NCBI RefSeq assembly: GCF_004346925.1
Contig: NZ_CP031167.1
Span: 2,996,001-3,060,000 of the forward strand
DNA from: Stenotrophomonas sp. ASS1
Lineage (GTDB): Bacteria > Pseudomonadota > Gammaproteobacteria > Xanthomonadales > Xanthomonadaceae
Direction of reading: 5' to 3'
Length of the DNA stretch: 64,000 bases
Shown here: in pieces, positions 1 through 7,893 of the stretch
How positions within the stretch are numbered: the stretch's first letter is position 1
Layout: the number at the start of each line of letters is the position of its first letter
Notes under the pieces: generated by a model
What the model was told of the DNA's origin: nothing
What the model saw: only the letters and a program-made list of their open reading frames with translations
Database searches by the model: none
Translations under genes and position numbers: made by a program

Positions 1-74
1 TGGTCACCACCCACGGCGCCTATGCCGCACCGCCGGTGCGTACCCGCCAGCTCGACCTCGGCGGTACCGCATGA
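1..74 (+). CDS. ccmA: CcmA, haem exporter ATPase, C-terminal end only
   Basis: Only the last 23 codons are in the window, ending in TGA at 72-74. The gene starts upstream of position 1. The short reading VTTHGAYAAPP fits the C-terminus of CcmA, the ATPase of the cytochrome c maturation ABC transporter, with the Thr-His of the H-loop region near the start of the fragment. The main support is context: its stop overlaps the ccmB start by four bases (ATGA), the usual coupling in ccm operons. The Walker motifs are outside the window. Confidence 0.8.
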   Translation, partial: VTTHGAYAAPPVRTRQLDLGGTA

Positions 75-766
75 TCGCGCCAGGCACCGAACCGGGCCTG
101 TGGCAGACCGCAGCGGCCCTGCTCAAGCGCGACCTGCGCCTGCTCTGGCGCCGCCGCGGCGATGCGCTGCAGCCGCTGCTGTTCGCGGTACTGGTGGTGG
201 TGCTGTTCGCGCTCGCCCAGGGCCGCGAACCGCAACTACTGGCCGCCACCGCCGGCGCGGTGCTGTGGCTGGCCGTGCTGCTGGCCGGCCAGCTGTCACT
301 GGATTCACTGTTCCGCTCCGATGCCGAAGACGGCTCGCTGGAGCAATGGCTGCTGGCGCCGGTGCCGCTGGCCTGGCTGGTGCTGGTGCGCGTGCTGCTG
401 CACTGGGCCACCACTGCGCTGCCGCTGATCGTGGTCAGCCCGTTGCTGGCCGAAATGCTGCATCTGCCGCATGACCAGCTGCCGATGTTGCTGGCATCGT
501 TGATGCTGGGAACACCGTTGCTGAGCCTGATCGGTGGCGTGGTCGCTGCACTGACCGTAGGCATCCGGCGCTCTGGTATTCTCGTGGCGTTGCTGTCGTT
601 GCCGCTGTACGTGCCGGTGCTGGTGTTCGGTGCAGGCAGCCTGGCAGCGGCGGGACGCGGACAGGATCCGGTCGGTGCGCTGCTGATGCTGGGCGCCGGC
701 CTGCTGGTCGCGCTGGTGCTGGCGCCGTTGGCCACCGCCGCTGCAATACGTATTTCTCTGAGTTGA
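71..766 (+). CDS. ccmB: CcmB, haem exporter membrane subunit
   Basis: This 231-residue, very hydrophobic protein has about six membrane segments. CcmB is the permease that pairs with the CcmA ATPase and CcmC/CcmD in the system that releases haem-loaded CcmE for cytochrome c maturation in the inner membrane. The N-terminal motif with LKRDLRLLWRRRGD followed by a hydrophobic hairpin is typical of CcmB, and the length is close to the usual ~220 residues. The ATG overlaps the ccmA stop. A 43-bp gap separates it from ccmC. Family assignment is firm from sequence and operon order. Confidence 0.93.
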   Translation: MIAPGTEPGLWQTAAALLKRDLRLLWRRRGDALQPLLFAVLVVVLFALAQGREPQLLAATAGAVLWLAVLLAGQLSLDSLFRSDAEDGSLEQWLLAPVPLAWLVLVRVLLHWATTALPLIVVSPLLAEMLHLPHDQLPMLLASLMLGTPLLSLIGGVVAALTVGIRRSGILVALLSLPLYVPVLVFGAGSLAAAGRGQDPVGALLMLGAGLLVALVLAPLATAAAIRISLS

Positions 767-809
767 CCGAGCTGAGAGCCAATCCACCCCTGCTGGATAG
801 CCGCCACGC

Positions 810-1580
810 ATGAATCCGATTGTCCGCTGGTTCCACCAACTCGGTTCGCCCCCCACGTTCGACCGATTCGCTGCCCGCTGGTCGCGGGTGTTCTACCTCG
901 CGGCGGTGCCGGTGCTGCTGGTCGGCATGTGGCAGGCGCTGCTGGTGGTGCCGCCGGAAGCCAAGCAGCTGGACAGCTTCCGCATCCTCTACATCCACGT
1001 GCCCAGCGCCTGGATGAGCCTGTTCGTGTTCGCGCTGATGGCGCTGTATGCCGCCATCGCCCTGATCTGGCGGATCAAGGTCTGCGAGATCCTGGCCATG
1101 GCCTGCGCACCGATGGGTGCCGGTTTCACCCTGATCACCCTGCTCACCGGCAGCATCTGGGGCAAGGGTACCTGGGGCACCTGGTGGGACTGGGACCCGC
1201 GCATGACCAGTGAGCTGGTGCTGCTGTTCCTGTACCTGGGCGTGATCGGCCTGTATCACGCCATCGAAGACCGCCGCAGCGCCGCACGCGCAGCCGGCCT
1301 GCTGGCCATCGTCGGAGTCAGCCTGCTGCCGGTGATCCGCTATTCGGTGGACTGGTGGGGCGGCCTGCACCAGCGCCAGTCGATCAACGTGTTCGGTGAA
1401 TCGGCGATCAGCAGCGCGATGATCGCGCCGCTGTGGTGGATGGTGATCGGCACCAAGTTCTGGTTCGCCGGTTCGGTGCTGGCCAAGGCCCGTGCCGACA
1501 ATCTCGACCGCGAGGCCGGCAAGGCCTGGGTCGGCGGCCGCGTCGATGCCGCACGTGCGGCCGGGGAGGCCCAGCCATGA
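810..1580 (+). CDS. ccmC: CcmC, haem lyase/haem-handling membrane protein
   Basis: CcmC is a 256-residue polytopic inner-membrane protein that binds haem and delivers it to CcmE. The tryptophan-rich WWD signature is plain at about residues 118-130 ([17 protein letters not shown]), and histidines in the flanking periplasmic loops would ligate haem. Length and six predicted membrane segments match the family. The stop overlaps the ccmD start at 1577 by four bases, so CcmC and CcmD are probably translationally coupled. Confidence 0.95.
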   Translation: MNPIVRWFHQLGSPPTFDRFAARWSRVFYLAAVPVLLVGMWQALLVVPPEAKQLDSFRILYIHVPSAWMSLFVFALMALYAAIALIWRIKVCEILAMACAPMGAGFTLITLLTGSIWGKGTWGTWWDWDPRMTSELVLLFLYLGVIGLYHAIEDRRSAARAAGLLAIVGVSLLPVIRYSVDWWGGLHQRQSINVFGESAISSAMIAPLWWMVIGTKFWFAGSVLAKARADNLDREAGKAWVGGRVDAARAAGEAQP

Positions 1581-1765
1581 CCCACCTGCCCTATGTGATC
1601 GGCGCCTATGCCGTGTTCGTGCTGGTACTCGGCGCCGATGCCATCGGTTCGTGGCTGCGCCTGCGCGTGGCACGCCGGTTGGCGCTGGCACGCCAGCAGC
1701 GGCAGCAGACCCGCGCCGTCAAACAGGACGCTGCGGCGCCGCTGTCGACGGAGCTGGAACGATGA
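1577..1765 (+). CDS. ccmD: CcmD, small membrane protein of haem exporter
   Basis: This 62-residue protein has one N-terminal membrane helix (about residues 6-27) followed by a basic, Arg-rich cytoplasmic tail, the standard CcmD design. CcmD helps release holo-CcmE from the CcmABC complex. It overlaps ccmC by four bases upstream and ccmE by four bases downstream, so it is embedded in a chain of coupled genes. Sequence identity in this family is always low. Size, topology and position make the call. Confidence 0.9.
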   Translation: MTHLPYVIGAYAVFVLVLGADAIGSWLRLRVARRLALARQQRQQTRAVKQDAAAPLSTELER

Positions 1766-2223
1766 CGCCGGTACAACGTCGCCGCCTGGTCTGGGTACTG
1801 CTGGCCCTGCTCGCCTCCGGGCTGGCCACCGCACTGGTGGCGATGGCGCTGGAACGCAACATCGCCTACCTGTACACGCCTTCGGAAGTGCTGCGCGGCG
1901 ATGTCGATGCGCAGTCGCGGTTCCGCCTGGGCGGCATGGTGGTGAAGGGCTCCTTCAACCGCCCGGTGGGTTCGCTGGAAGCACGTTTTGAAGTGACCGA
2001 CGGCGATGCCCAGCTGGCGGTGACCACGTCGCGGATCCTGCCGGACATGTTCGCCGAAGGCACGGCGGTGGTTGCCAGCGGCCGCATGCAGGACGGCACC
2101 TTCATCGCCGACGAGGTGCTGGCCAAGCACGATGAAAAATACGTGCCGAAGGAAGTGGCCGACAAGATGGGCGACGCCCATCGCAAGCACGACGTGCCGG
2201 TGACGGCACCCGAGGTGCGCTGA
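1762..2223 (+). CDS. ccmE: CcmE, periplasmic haem chaperone
   Basis: CcmE carries haem covalently and transiently on its way to apocytochromes c. The 153-residue protein has an N-terminal membrane anchor (about 10-30) and a periplasmic OB-fold. The haem-binding motif HDEKY is at residues 123-127. His123 is the expected covalent haem ligand and Tyr127 the axial ligand, matching E. coli H130/Y134. The ATG at 1762 overlaps the ccmD stop. Longer upstream in-frame extensions were rejected because they would run across ccmD. Confidence 0.96.
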   Translation: MTPVQRRRLVWVLLALLASGLATALVAMALERNIAYLYTPSEVLRGDVDAQSRFRLGGMVVKGSFNRPVGSLEARFEVTDGDAQLAVTTSRILPDMFAEGTAVVASGRMQDGTFIADEVLAKHDEKYVPKEVADKMGDAHRKHDVPVTAPEVR

Positions 2224-4143
2224 GTGCTGCCCGAACTGGGTCAGATCCTGTTGTTGTGCGCGTTGCTGGCCTCGCTGCTGCAGGCCGGCCTGCCGCTGGT
2301 CGGCGCGCATCGCGGCAACACGGCATGGATGGCGGTGGCACGGCCAGCCGCCTTCGCACAGCTGCTGCTGCTCGCCGGCGCCTTCGCGGTGCTCACCGCC
2401 GCGTTCGTGCAGCAGGACTTCTCGGTGCGCTACGTGGCCGAGAACTCCAATTCGCTGCTGCCGATGATCTACCGCTACTCGGCGGTGTGGGGTGCGCACG
2501 AGGGCTCACTGCTGATGTGGGCGCTGGTGCTGGCGCTGTGGACCGGTGCAGTGGCGCTGTTCTCGCGGCACCTGCCGGCACCGGTGCAGGCGCGTGTACT
2601 GGCGGTGATGGGCATCGTCAGCGTCGGATTCCTCGCCTTCCTGATCTTCACCTCCAACCCGTTCCTGCGCCTGAATCCGGCCCCGCTGGAAGGCCGTGAT
2701 CTCAACCCGCTGCTGCAGGACCCGGGCCTGATCATCCATCCGCCGATGCTGTACATCGGTTACGTGGGCTTTGCTGTGCCGTTCGCGTTCGCGGTGGCGG
2801 CACTGCTGGAAGGCCGCGTCGACGCGCGCTGGCTGCGCTGGACGCGGCCGTGGACCAACGTCGCCTGGGGCTTCCTGACCCTGGGCATCGCGCTGGGCAG
2901 CTGGTGGGCCTATTACGAGCTGGGCTGGGGCGGCTGGTGGTTCTGGGACCCGGTGGAGAACGCCAGCTTCATGCCGTGGCTGGTCGGCGCCGCACTGATC
3001 CATTCGCAGGCCGTCACTGAAAAGCGCGGCACCTTCGGCAGCTGGACCCTGCTGCTGGCGATCGCCGCCTTCGCACTGTCGCTGCTCGGCACCTTCCTGG
3101 TGCGCTCCGGCGTGCTGACCAGCGTGCATTCGTTCGCCGCCGATCCCTCGCGCGGCCTGTTCATCCTGGTGTTCCTGTCGGTGCTGGTCGGCGGCAGCCT
3201 GCTGCTTTACGCGTTGCGTGCCAGCCAGCTGAGCGTGGACGCCGACGATCCGCGCCGTGGCTTCACCGCCACCTCGCGCGAGACCCTGCTGCTGGCCAAC
3301 AACCTGCTGCTGGCCACCGCCTGCGCGATGGTGCTGCTCGGCACACTGTATCCGTTGCTGGCCGATGCACTGTCGCTGGGCAAGATCTCGGTCGGCCCGC
3401 CCTACTTCGGCAGCCTGTTCCTGCTGCTGATGGCACCGATGATCCTGCTGCTGCCGTTCGGCCCGCTGGTGAAGTGGCAACGCGACCAGCCCTCGCGCGC
3501 GTTCGCGCTGCTGGCACCCTGGCTGGGGCTGGCGGTGCTGCTGGGTGCGCTGGCCTGGTGGCAGGCGCCGCAGAACGGCTGGAAGGCCGGTCTCGGTGTC
3601 GCTGCCGCGGTCTGGGTCGGCTTCGGTACCGCACGCTTCGTCTGGCAGCGACTGCGCGGCAATGGCCGCTTCACCGCCGAAATGCTCGGCATGATCGTCG
3701 CCCATGCCGGCATCGCCGTGTTCCTGGCCGGTGCGCTGCTGGTGGAAGCCCTGAACGTACAGCGTGAAGTGGCGCTGGCACCGGGCCAGCAGGTGGTGGT
3801 CGGCCGCCACGAAGTACGCTTCGAGGGCGTGGACCATCGCGAAGGACCGAACTTCATCGCCGACCGCGGCCACCTGCGCGTGTTCCGCGACGGCCGCGAG
3901 CTGGCCCTGCTGCATCCGGAGAAGCGCCAGTACGCCAGCGGCGGCCAGGTGATGACCGAGGCCGGCATCGATGCACGCTTCGATGGTGATGTCTACGTGG
4001 CATTGGGCGAGCCGCTGGGCAACAATGCATGGGCGGTCCGGGTGCACATCAAGCCGTTCGTGCGCTGGATCTGGCTGGGCGCGCTGCTGATGGCCCTGGG
4101 CGGATTCATCACCGCCGCCGACCGCCGCTTCCGTCGTCCGTAG
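2224..4143 (+). CDS. ccmF: CcmF, cytochrome c haem lyase
   Basis: This large membrane protein (639 residues, ~15 membrane segments) is the core of the system I haem ligation machine that attaches haem to the CXXCH of apocytochromes. The WWD domain GWGGWWFWDPVENASF lies at about residues 233-248. The GTG start directly abuts the ccmE stop, and the downstream ccmG follows after 8 bp. The length is normal (E. coli 647). Confidence 0.96.
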   Translation: MLPELGQILLLCALLASLLQAGLPLVGAHRGNTAWMAVARPAAFAQLLLLAGAFAVLTAAFVQQDFSVRYVAENSNSLLPMIYRYSAVWGAHEGSLLMWALVLALWTGAVALFSRHLPAPVQARVLAVMGIVSVGFLAFLIFTSNPFLRLNPAPLEGRDLNPLLQDPGLIIHPPMLYIGYVGFAVPFAFAVAALLEGRVDARWLRWTRPWTNVAWGFLTLGIALGSWWAYYELGWGGWWFWDPVENASFMPWLVGAALIHSQAVTEKRGTFGSWTLLLAIAAFALSLLGTFLVRSGVLTSVHSFAADPSRGLFILVFLSVLVGGSLLLYALRASQLSVDADDPRRGFTATSRETLLLANNLLLATACAMVLLGTLYPLLADALSLGKISVGPPYFGSLFLLLMAPMILLLPFGPLVKWQRDQPSRAFALLAPWLGLAVLLGALAWWQAPQNGWKAGLGVAAAVWVGFGTARFVWQRLRGNGRFTAEMLGMIVAHAGIAVFLAGALLVEALNVQREVALAPGQQVVVGRHEVRFEGVDHREGPNFIADRGHLRVFRDGRELALLHPEKRQYASGGQVMTEAGIDARFDGDVYVALGEPLGNNAWAVRVHIKPFVRWIWLGALLMALGGFITAADRRFRRP

Positions 4144-4151
4144 GAGTTCCC

Positions 4152-4769
4152 ATGTCCGAGTCCCCCACCCCGCACCCCTCCCGCCCGCTGCCGCCGGTAG
4201 CCATCGTGATCGGCGTGCTGTTCTTCTTCGGCCTGCTCGGGCTGATGATCTACGGGGTGATGAAATCGGGTGATCCGCAGCGCGACGTGCTGCCATCGGC
4301 GCTGATCGACAAGCCGGCGCCGGCGTTCGCGCTGCCGGTGCTGCACGACCCGGAAATGATCGTGCACAGCGACGAACTGCGCGGCGCGCCTTACCTGTTG
4401 AACGTGTGGGGCAGCTGGTGCGCGGCCTGCCGCGAGGAACACCCGGTGCTGACCCGTTTCGCCGAGAGCAAGCGCGTGCGCGTGATCGGCTACAACTGGA
4501 AGGATGAACCGACCGATGCCCTGCATTGGCTGGAACAGCTGGGCAACCCGTTCATGGTCGTGCTCAGCGACGTGGAAGGCCGCACCGCGATCGACTGGGG
4601 CGTGACCGCGGCACCTGAAACCTTCCTGGTCGATGGCAGCGGCGTCGTGCGCTGGAAGTACAGCGGTGCGATGACCCAGCGCGTGGTCGACGAGAAGCTG
4701 ATCCCGGCACTGGAGAAGATCGAGAAGGCCCAGGGCAATGCCGGCAGCACGCTGCACACGGCGCCCTGA
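4152..4769 (+). CDS. ccmG: CcmG/DsbE, membrane-anchored thiol:disulfide oxidoreductase
   Basis: CcmG reduces the apocytochrome cysteine pair before haem attachment. The 205-residue protein has a membrane anchor at about residues 16-37 and a thioredoxin fold with the active site WCAAC (Cys90, Cys93). Later cis-proline region WGVTAAPETFLVDG is typical of the TlpA/DsbE class. The start at 4152 follows an AGGAG at 4143-4147. The acidic GWGV..APET region is the CcmG-type substrate groove. Confidence 0.95.
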   Translation: MSESPTPHPSRPLPPVAIVIGVLFFFGLLGLMIYGVMKSGDPQRDVLPSALIDKPAPAFALPVLHDPEMIVHSDELRGAPYLLNVWGSWCAACREEHPVLTRFAESKRVRVIGYNWKDEPTDALHWLEQLGNPFMVVLSDVEGRTAIDWGVTAAPETFLVDGSGVVRWKYSGAMTQRVVDEKLIPALEKIEKAQGNAGSTLHTAP

Positions 4770-4773
4770 GCCC

Positions 4774-5223
4774 ATGCGCTGGCTGCTGGCATTGCTGCTT
4801 CTGATGCTGCCCTTGGCCGTGCTGGCACAGCAGCCGTTGCATGATCCGCAGCCACTGCAGTTCCGCGATGGCGCCGAAGAACGCCGCTTCCACGACCTGG
4901 CAGCGCAGCTGCGCTGCGTGCAGTGCCAGAACCAGTCGTTGGCCGACTCGAACGCGCAGATCGCGCAGGACCTGCGCCGTGAGGTGCTGCAGCTGATGCA
5001 GCAGGGCCGCGACGACGCACAGATCAAGCAGTTCCTGGTCGCGCGCTACGGTGAGTTCGTGCTCTATCAACCGCCTCTGCAGCCGGGCACCTGGCTGCTG
5101 TGGGGCGGTCCGCTGCTGGTGCTGGGCGCCGGCGCGCTGGTGGTACTGGGCATCGTCCGCCGCCGTGGCCGCACGGTTGCTGCCGCCCCCGCCAGCAAGA
5201 CCGATGAAGGAGACGGATGGTGA
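4774..5223 (+). CDS. ccmH: CcmH, apocytochrome c thiol reductant (short type)
   Basis: This 149-residue protein has a signal peptide (about 1-19), the redox motif LRCVQCQNQSLADS (Cys48 and Cys51) and a C-terminal membrane helix (about 106-128). It is the short CcmH that passes electrons between CcmG and apocytochrome c. In E. coli the CcmI part is fused to CcmH. Here it is separate, as in Pseudomonas. The ATG at 4774 is chosen over an earlier in-frame ATG because it gives a clean signal peptide. Confidence 0.93.
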   Translation: MRWLLALLLLMLPLAVLAQQPLHDPQPLQFRDGAEERRFHDLAAQLRCVQCQNQSLADSNAQIAQDLRREVLQLMQQGRDDAQIKQFLVARYGEFVLYQPPLQPGTWLLWGGPLLVLGAGALVVLGIVRRRGRTVAAAPASKTDEGDGW

Positions 5224-6206
5224 GCCATTGGCTGCCGATGCTGGCTGGACTGGTGGCCGCACTGATGGCGGCGCTGGTGCTGTGGCCGCTGCGCCACCAC
5301 GGTCGCCGCGGTTTCGTGGTGGGCGTGCTCGCGCTGGGCGTGGCCGGTGCCTGCCTGTATCTGCTGGTTGGTGATCCGCGTGCAGCACAGGTACAACCGA
5401 CCCCGTCGGTAGCCACCCTGCGCGATGGCGTGCAGGCCCTGCAGGATGCACTGAAGCGAGACCCGCAGCGAGCCGATGGCTGGACGCTGCTGGGCCGGTC
5501 GCAGGCCGAACTGGGCAACGCCGCAGCCGCAGCGGATGCCTTCGCACGTGCTGCCGCTCTCGCCCCGGAAGACCCCGGCGTGCTGGTGGAAGCGGCGCAG
5601 GCACGTGCGCAGGCCGATGCCGGCAAGCAGTTCGATGACACCGCGATGGCCTGGTTGCAGCAGGCTCGTGCGCTGGCGCCCGATGCGGAGCGCGCCAGCT
5701 GGCTGCTGGGCATCGCCCTGCGCCAACGCGGAAAGAACGCCGAGGCTGCCGACGTCTGGAGCGGCCTGCTGCCACGGCTTGAGCCCGGCGCCGCGCAGGC
5801 GCTGCAGGCGCAGATCGCCATCGCCCGCGAAGCCGCCGGCCAGGCGCCTGATGCTGCCGCTGCGGCGCCACCGGCGCTGCTGCAGGTGCGCGTGCAACTG
5901 CCTGCGCTGAACAACGCCGAGTGGCCCGCCAGCACCCAGGTATTCGTGCTGGCCCGCGCCGTGGGTGGACCGCCGATGCCGGTGGCCGCACGCAAGCTGC
6001 CTCTGGCCGGTTTCCCGGCCACGGTAGGGCTGGGCGACGCAGACAGCCCGATGCCGACCGCACCGTTGTCCGCGCATCGCGAAGTGGAAGTGCTGGCACG
6101 CATCTCGCGCAGCGGCAGTGCCAACCGCGGCGAGGATGACCTGCAGAGCGTGCCGGTGAAGGTGAGCCTGCCGCATGAAGGCGTGGTGGAGCTGCGGTTC
6201 CCGTAG
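5217..6206 (+). CDS. ccmI: CcmI, TPR apocytochrome chaperone
   Basis: CcmI binds the C-terminus of apocytochromes c and presents them to the haem lyase. The 329-residue protein has two N-terminal membrane segments (about 5-21 and 31-50), a short cytoplasmic loop between them, then TPR-like helices (about 70-210) and a C-terminal beta-rich domain as in long CcmI proteins. It overlaps ccmH by seven bases. Its TAG stop is the TAG of a SMAG repeat beginning at 6203, so the repeat ends this operon. Confidence 0.92.
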   Translation: MVSHWLPMLAGLVAALMAALVLWPLRHHGRRGFVVGVLALGVAGACLYLLVGDPRAAQVQPTPSVATLRDGVQALQDALKRDPQRADGWTLLGRSQAELGNAAAAADAFARAAALAPEDPGVLVEAAQARAQADAGKQFDDTAMAWLQQARALAPDAERASWLLGIALRQRGKNAEAADVWSGLLPRLEPGAAQALQAQIAIAREAAGQAPDAAAAAPPALLQVRVQLPALNNAEWPASTQVFVLARAVGGPPMPVAARKLPLAGFPATVGLGDADSPMPTAPLSAHREVEVLARISRSGSANRGEDDLQSVPVKVSLPHEGVVELRFP

Positions 6207-6278
6207 TGCCGGCCGCTGGCGGGCAACCACGTGGGCGCATCCAGATTCATGAGGTTGCCGGCCAGCGGCCGGCACCAC
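6203..6278. repeat. SMAG/REP dimer after ccmI
   Basis: Two inverted palindromes face each other. The first starts with GTAG at 6203 (GTAGTGCCGGCCGCTGG) and the second is TGCCGGCCAGCGGCCGGCA ending in a decayed CTAC (CCAC). This is the dimer form of SMAG elements. The GTAG overlaps the ccmI stop codon. The dimer would form a hairpin pair in the 3' end of the ccm transcript. Confidence 0.85.
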
Positions 6279-6332
6279 CGGGGGCATCGCCGATGGAAAC
6301 CAGCGTGTCGCCAGCTCCACATGCGGCCCCGC

Positions 6333-6344
6333 TAGAATGGCTGC
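6333..6344 (+). promoter_or_regulatory. Probable -10 box giving a leaderless metX mRNA
   Basis: TAGAAT at 6333-6338 is followed by six bases and then the ATG of metX. Transcription normally starts about seven bases after the -10 hexamer, so the first transcribed base would be the A of the ATG. No Shine-Dalgarno sequence precedes the start, which fits a leaderless message. No good -35 hexamer is visible. Confidence 0.5.
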
Positions 6345-7457
6345 ATGACCGAATTCATCCCGCCCGGCACCCGCTTCCACGCCCTGCCCTCGCCGTTCCC
6401 GTTCAAGCGCGGTGGCGCCCTGCACGGCGCACGCGTGGCCTACGAAACCTGGGGAACGCTGGCGGCGGACGCCAGCAATGCGATCCTGATCGTGACCGGC
6501 CTGTCGCCGGACGCGCATGCAGCGGCCAACGAGGCCAACCCGGCACCGGGCTGGTGGGAAGGCATGGTCGGCCCCGGCAAGCCGATCGATACCGACCGCT
6601 GGTACGTGGTGTGCGTGAACTCGCTGGGCAGCTGCAAGGGTTCGACCGGCCCGGCATCGCTCAACCCGGCCACGGGCCAACCGTATCGCCTCGACTTCCC
6701 CGAGCTGTCGATCGAAGACGGCGCACGCGCCGCGATCGAAGTCGTGCGTGCACTGGGCATCGAACAGCTGGCCTGCGTGGTCGGCAATTCAATGGGCGGC
6801 ATGACCGCACTCGCGGTACTGATGCTGCACCCGGGCATTGCGCGCAGCCACGTCAACATTTCCGGCAGTGCGCAGGCACTGCCGTTCTCGATCGCGATAC
6901 GTTCGCTGCAGCGCGAGGCGATCCGCCTTGATCCGCGCTGGAATGGCGGTCACTACGACGATGCCGAGTATCCCGAGTCCGGCATGCGCATGGCGCGCAA
7001 GCTGGGCGTGATCACCTACCGTTCGGCACTGGAATGGGATGGCCGCTTCGGCCGCGTGCGGCTGGATTCGGACCAGGCCGACGACGATCCGTTCGGCCTG
7101 GAATTCCAGGTGGAAAGCTACCTGGAAGGCCATGCCCGGCGCTTCGTGCGCTTCTTCGATCCGAACTGCTACCTCTACCTGAGCCGCTCGATGGACTGGT
7201 TCGACCTGGCCGAATACGCCGACGGTGATGTGCTGGCCGGGCTGGCGAAGATCCGGGTGGAGAAGGCGCTGGCGATCGGCGCCAACACCGATATCCTGTT
7301 CCCGGTGCAGCAGCAGCAACAGGTCGCCGACGGCCTGCGCGCAGGCGGTGCCGATGCGCGTTTCATCGGCCTGGAGTCGCCGCAGGGCCATGACGCCTTC
7401 CTCGTCGATTTCGAGCGTTTCGGCCCGGCCGTGCGCGGCTTCCTCGACGCGCTGTAA
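6345..7457 (+). CDS. metX: MetX-family O-acyltransferase, likely serine O-succinyltransferase
   Basis: This 370-residue alpha/beta-hydrolase transfers an acyl group to the hydroxyl of an amino acid at the entry to sulfur amino acid synthesis. The nucleophile is Ser149 in GNSMGG, with an acid in NTDILFP and a His in QGHDAF near the C-terminus. The oxyanion/acyl-site motif reads NSLGSCKGSTGP, unlike the NVLGG(C)xGTTGP of true homoserine acetyltransferases. From memory of the family, the Xanthomonadaceae version acts as a serine O-succinyltransferase (cysteine synthesis). The exact substrate is an inference here. It is transcribed alone or with the following small gene. Confidence 0.85.
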   Translation: MTEFIPPGTRFHALPSPFPFKRGGALHGARVAYETWGTLAADASNAILIVTGLSPDAHAAANEANPAPGWWEGMVGPGKPIDTDRWYVVCVNSLGSCKGSTGPASLNPATGQPYRLDFPELSIEDGARAAIEVVRALGIEQLACVVGNSMGGMTALAVLMLHPGIARSHVNISGSAQALPFSIAIRSLQREAIRLDPRWNGGHYDDAEYPESGMRMARKLGVITYRSALEWDGRFGRVRLDSDQADDDPFGLEFQVESYLEGHARRFVRFFDPNCYLYLSRSMDWFDLAEYADGDVLAGLAKIRVEKALAIGANTDILFPVQQQQQVADGLRAGGADARFIGLESPQGHDAFLVDFERFGPAVRGFLDAL

Positions 7458-7802
7458 GTGGCATGGCGGCGTAACCTCGCGCTGGCCGCATTCGGTGCGT
7501 TGATCGCACTGACGGTCAGCGGCGTGCTGCCGCTGTGGCTGGGCGGTTGGTGCCTGCTCGCCAGCGCGGTGTCGTTCGGCCTGTACGGCCACGACAAGCG
7601 CGCGGCGCAGCGAAAGCAGTGGCGGATTCCCGAGCGCACACTGCAGTTGCTGGCTTTTGCCGGCGGTTGGCCGGGCGCGCTGCTGGGCCAGGCGCTGTTC
7701 CGCCACAAGCATCGCAAAGCCGGATTCCAGTGGGTGTTCTGGCTGTGCGTGCTGGCCAACGTGGCCTCGATCGCGGTGATGCTGCGCGAGTTCTCACGGT
7801 AA
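7458..7802 (+). CDS. DUF1294 small membrane protein
   Basis: This 114-residue protein has three to four hydrophobic segments and the DUF1294 hallmarks: YGHDKRAA after the second helix, RIPERTLQLLAFAGGWPGA in the middle and FRHKHRKAGFQ before the last helix. Many family members carry an N-terminal cold-shock domain. This one does not. The GTG start directly follows the metX stop, so the two are probably cotranscribed. Function is unknown. Confidence 0.8.
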   Translation: MAWRRNLALAAFGALIALTVSGVLPLWLGGWCLLASAVSFGLYGHDKRAAQRKQWRIPERTLQLLAFAGGWPGALLGQALFRHKHRKAGFQWVFWLCVLANVASIAVMLREFSR

Positions 7803-7814
7803 CCCTTCGAATGG

Positions 7815-7890
7815 GTAGTGCCGGCCGCTGGCCGGCAATTCCGTATCCATATCAAGCGCCATGAGGTTGCCGGCCAGCGGCCGGCACTAC
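7815..7890. repeat. SMAG/REP dimer between convergent genes
   Basis: A complete dimer: GTAG at 7815 opens GTGCCGGCCGCTGGCCGGCA-type arms, and the inverted partner closes with CTAC at 7887-7890. It fills the gap between the DUF1294 gene and cydC, which converge here, and could act as a bidirectional RNA end or stabiliser. Confidence 0.9.
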
Positions 7891-7893
7891 CAT

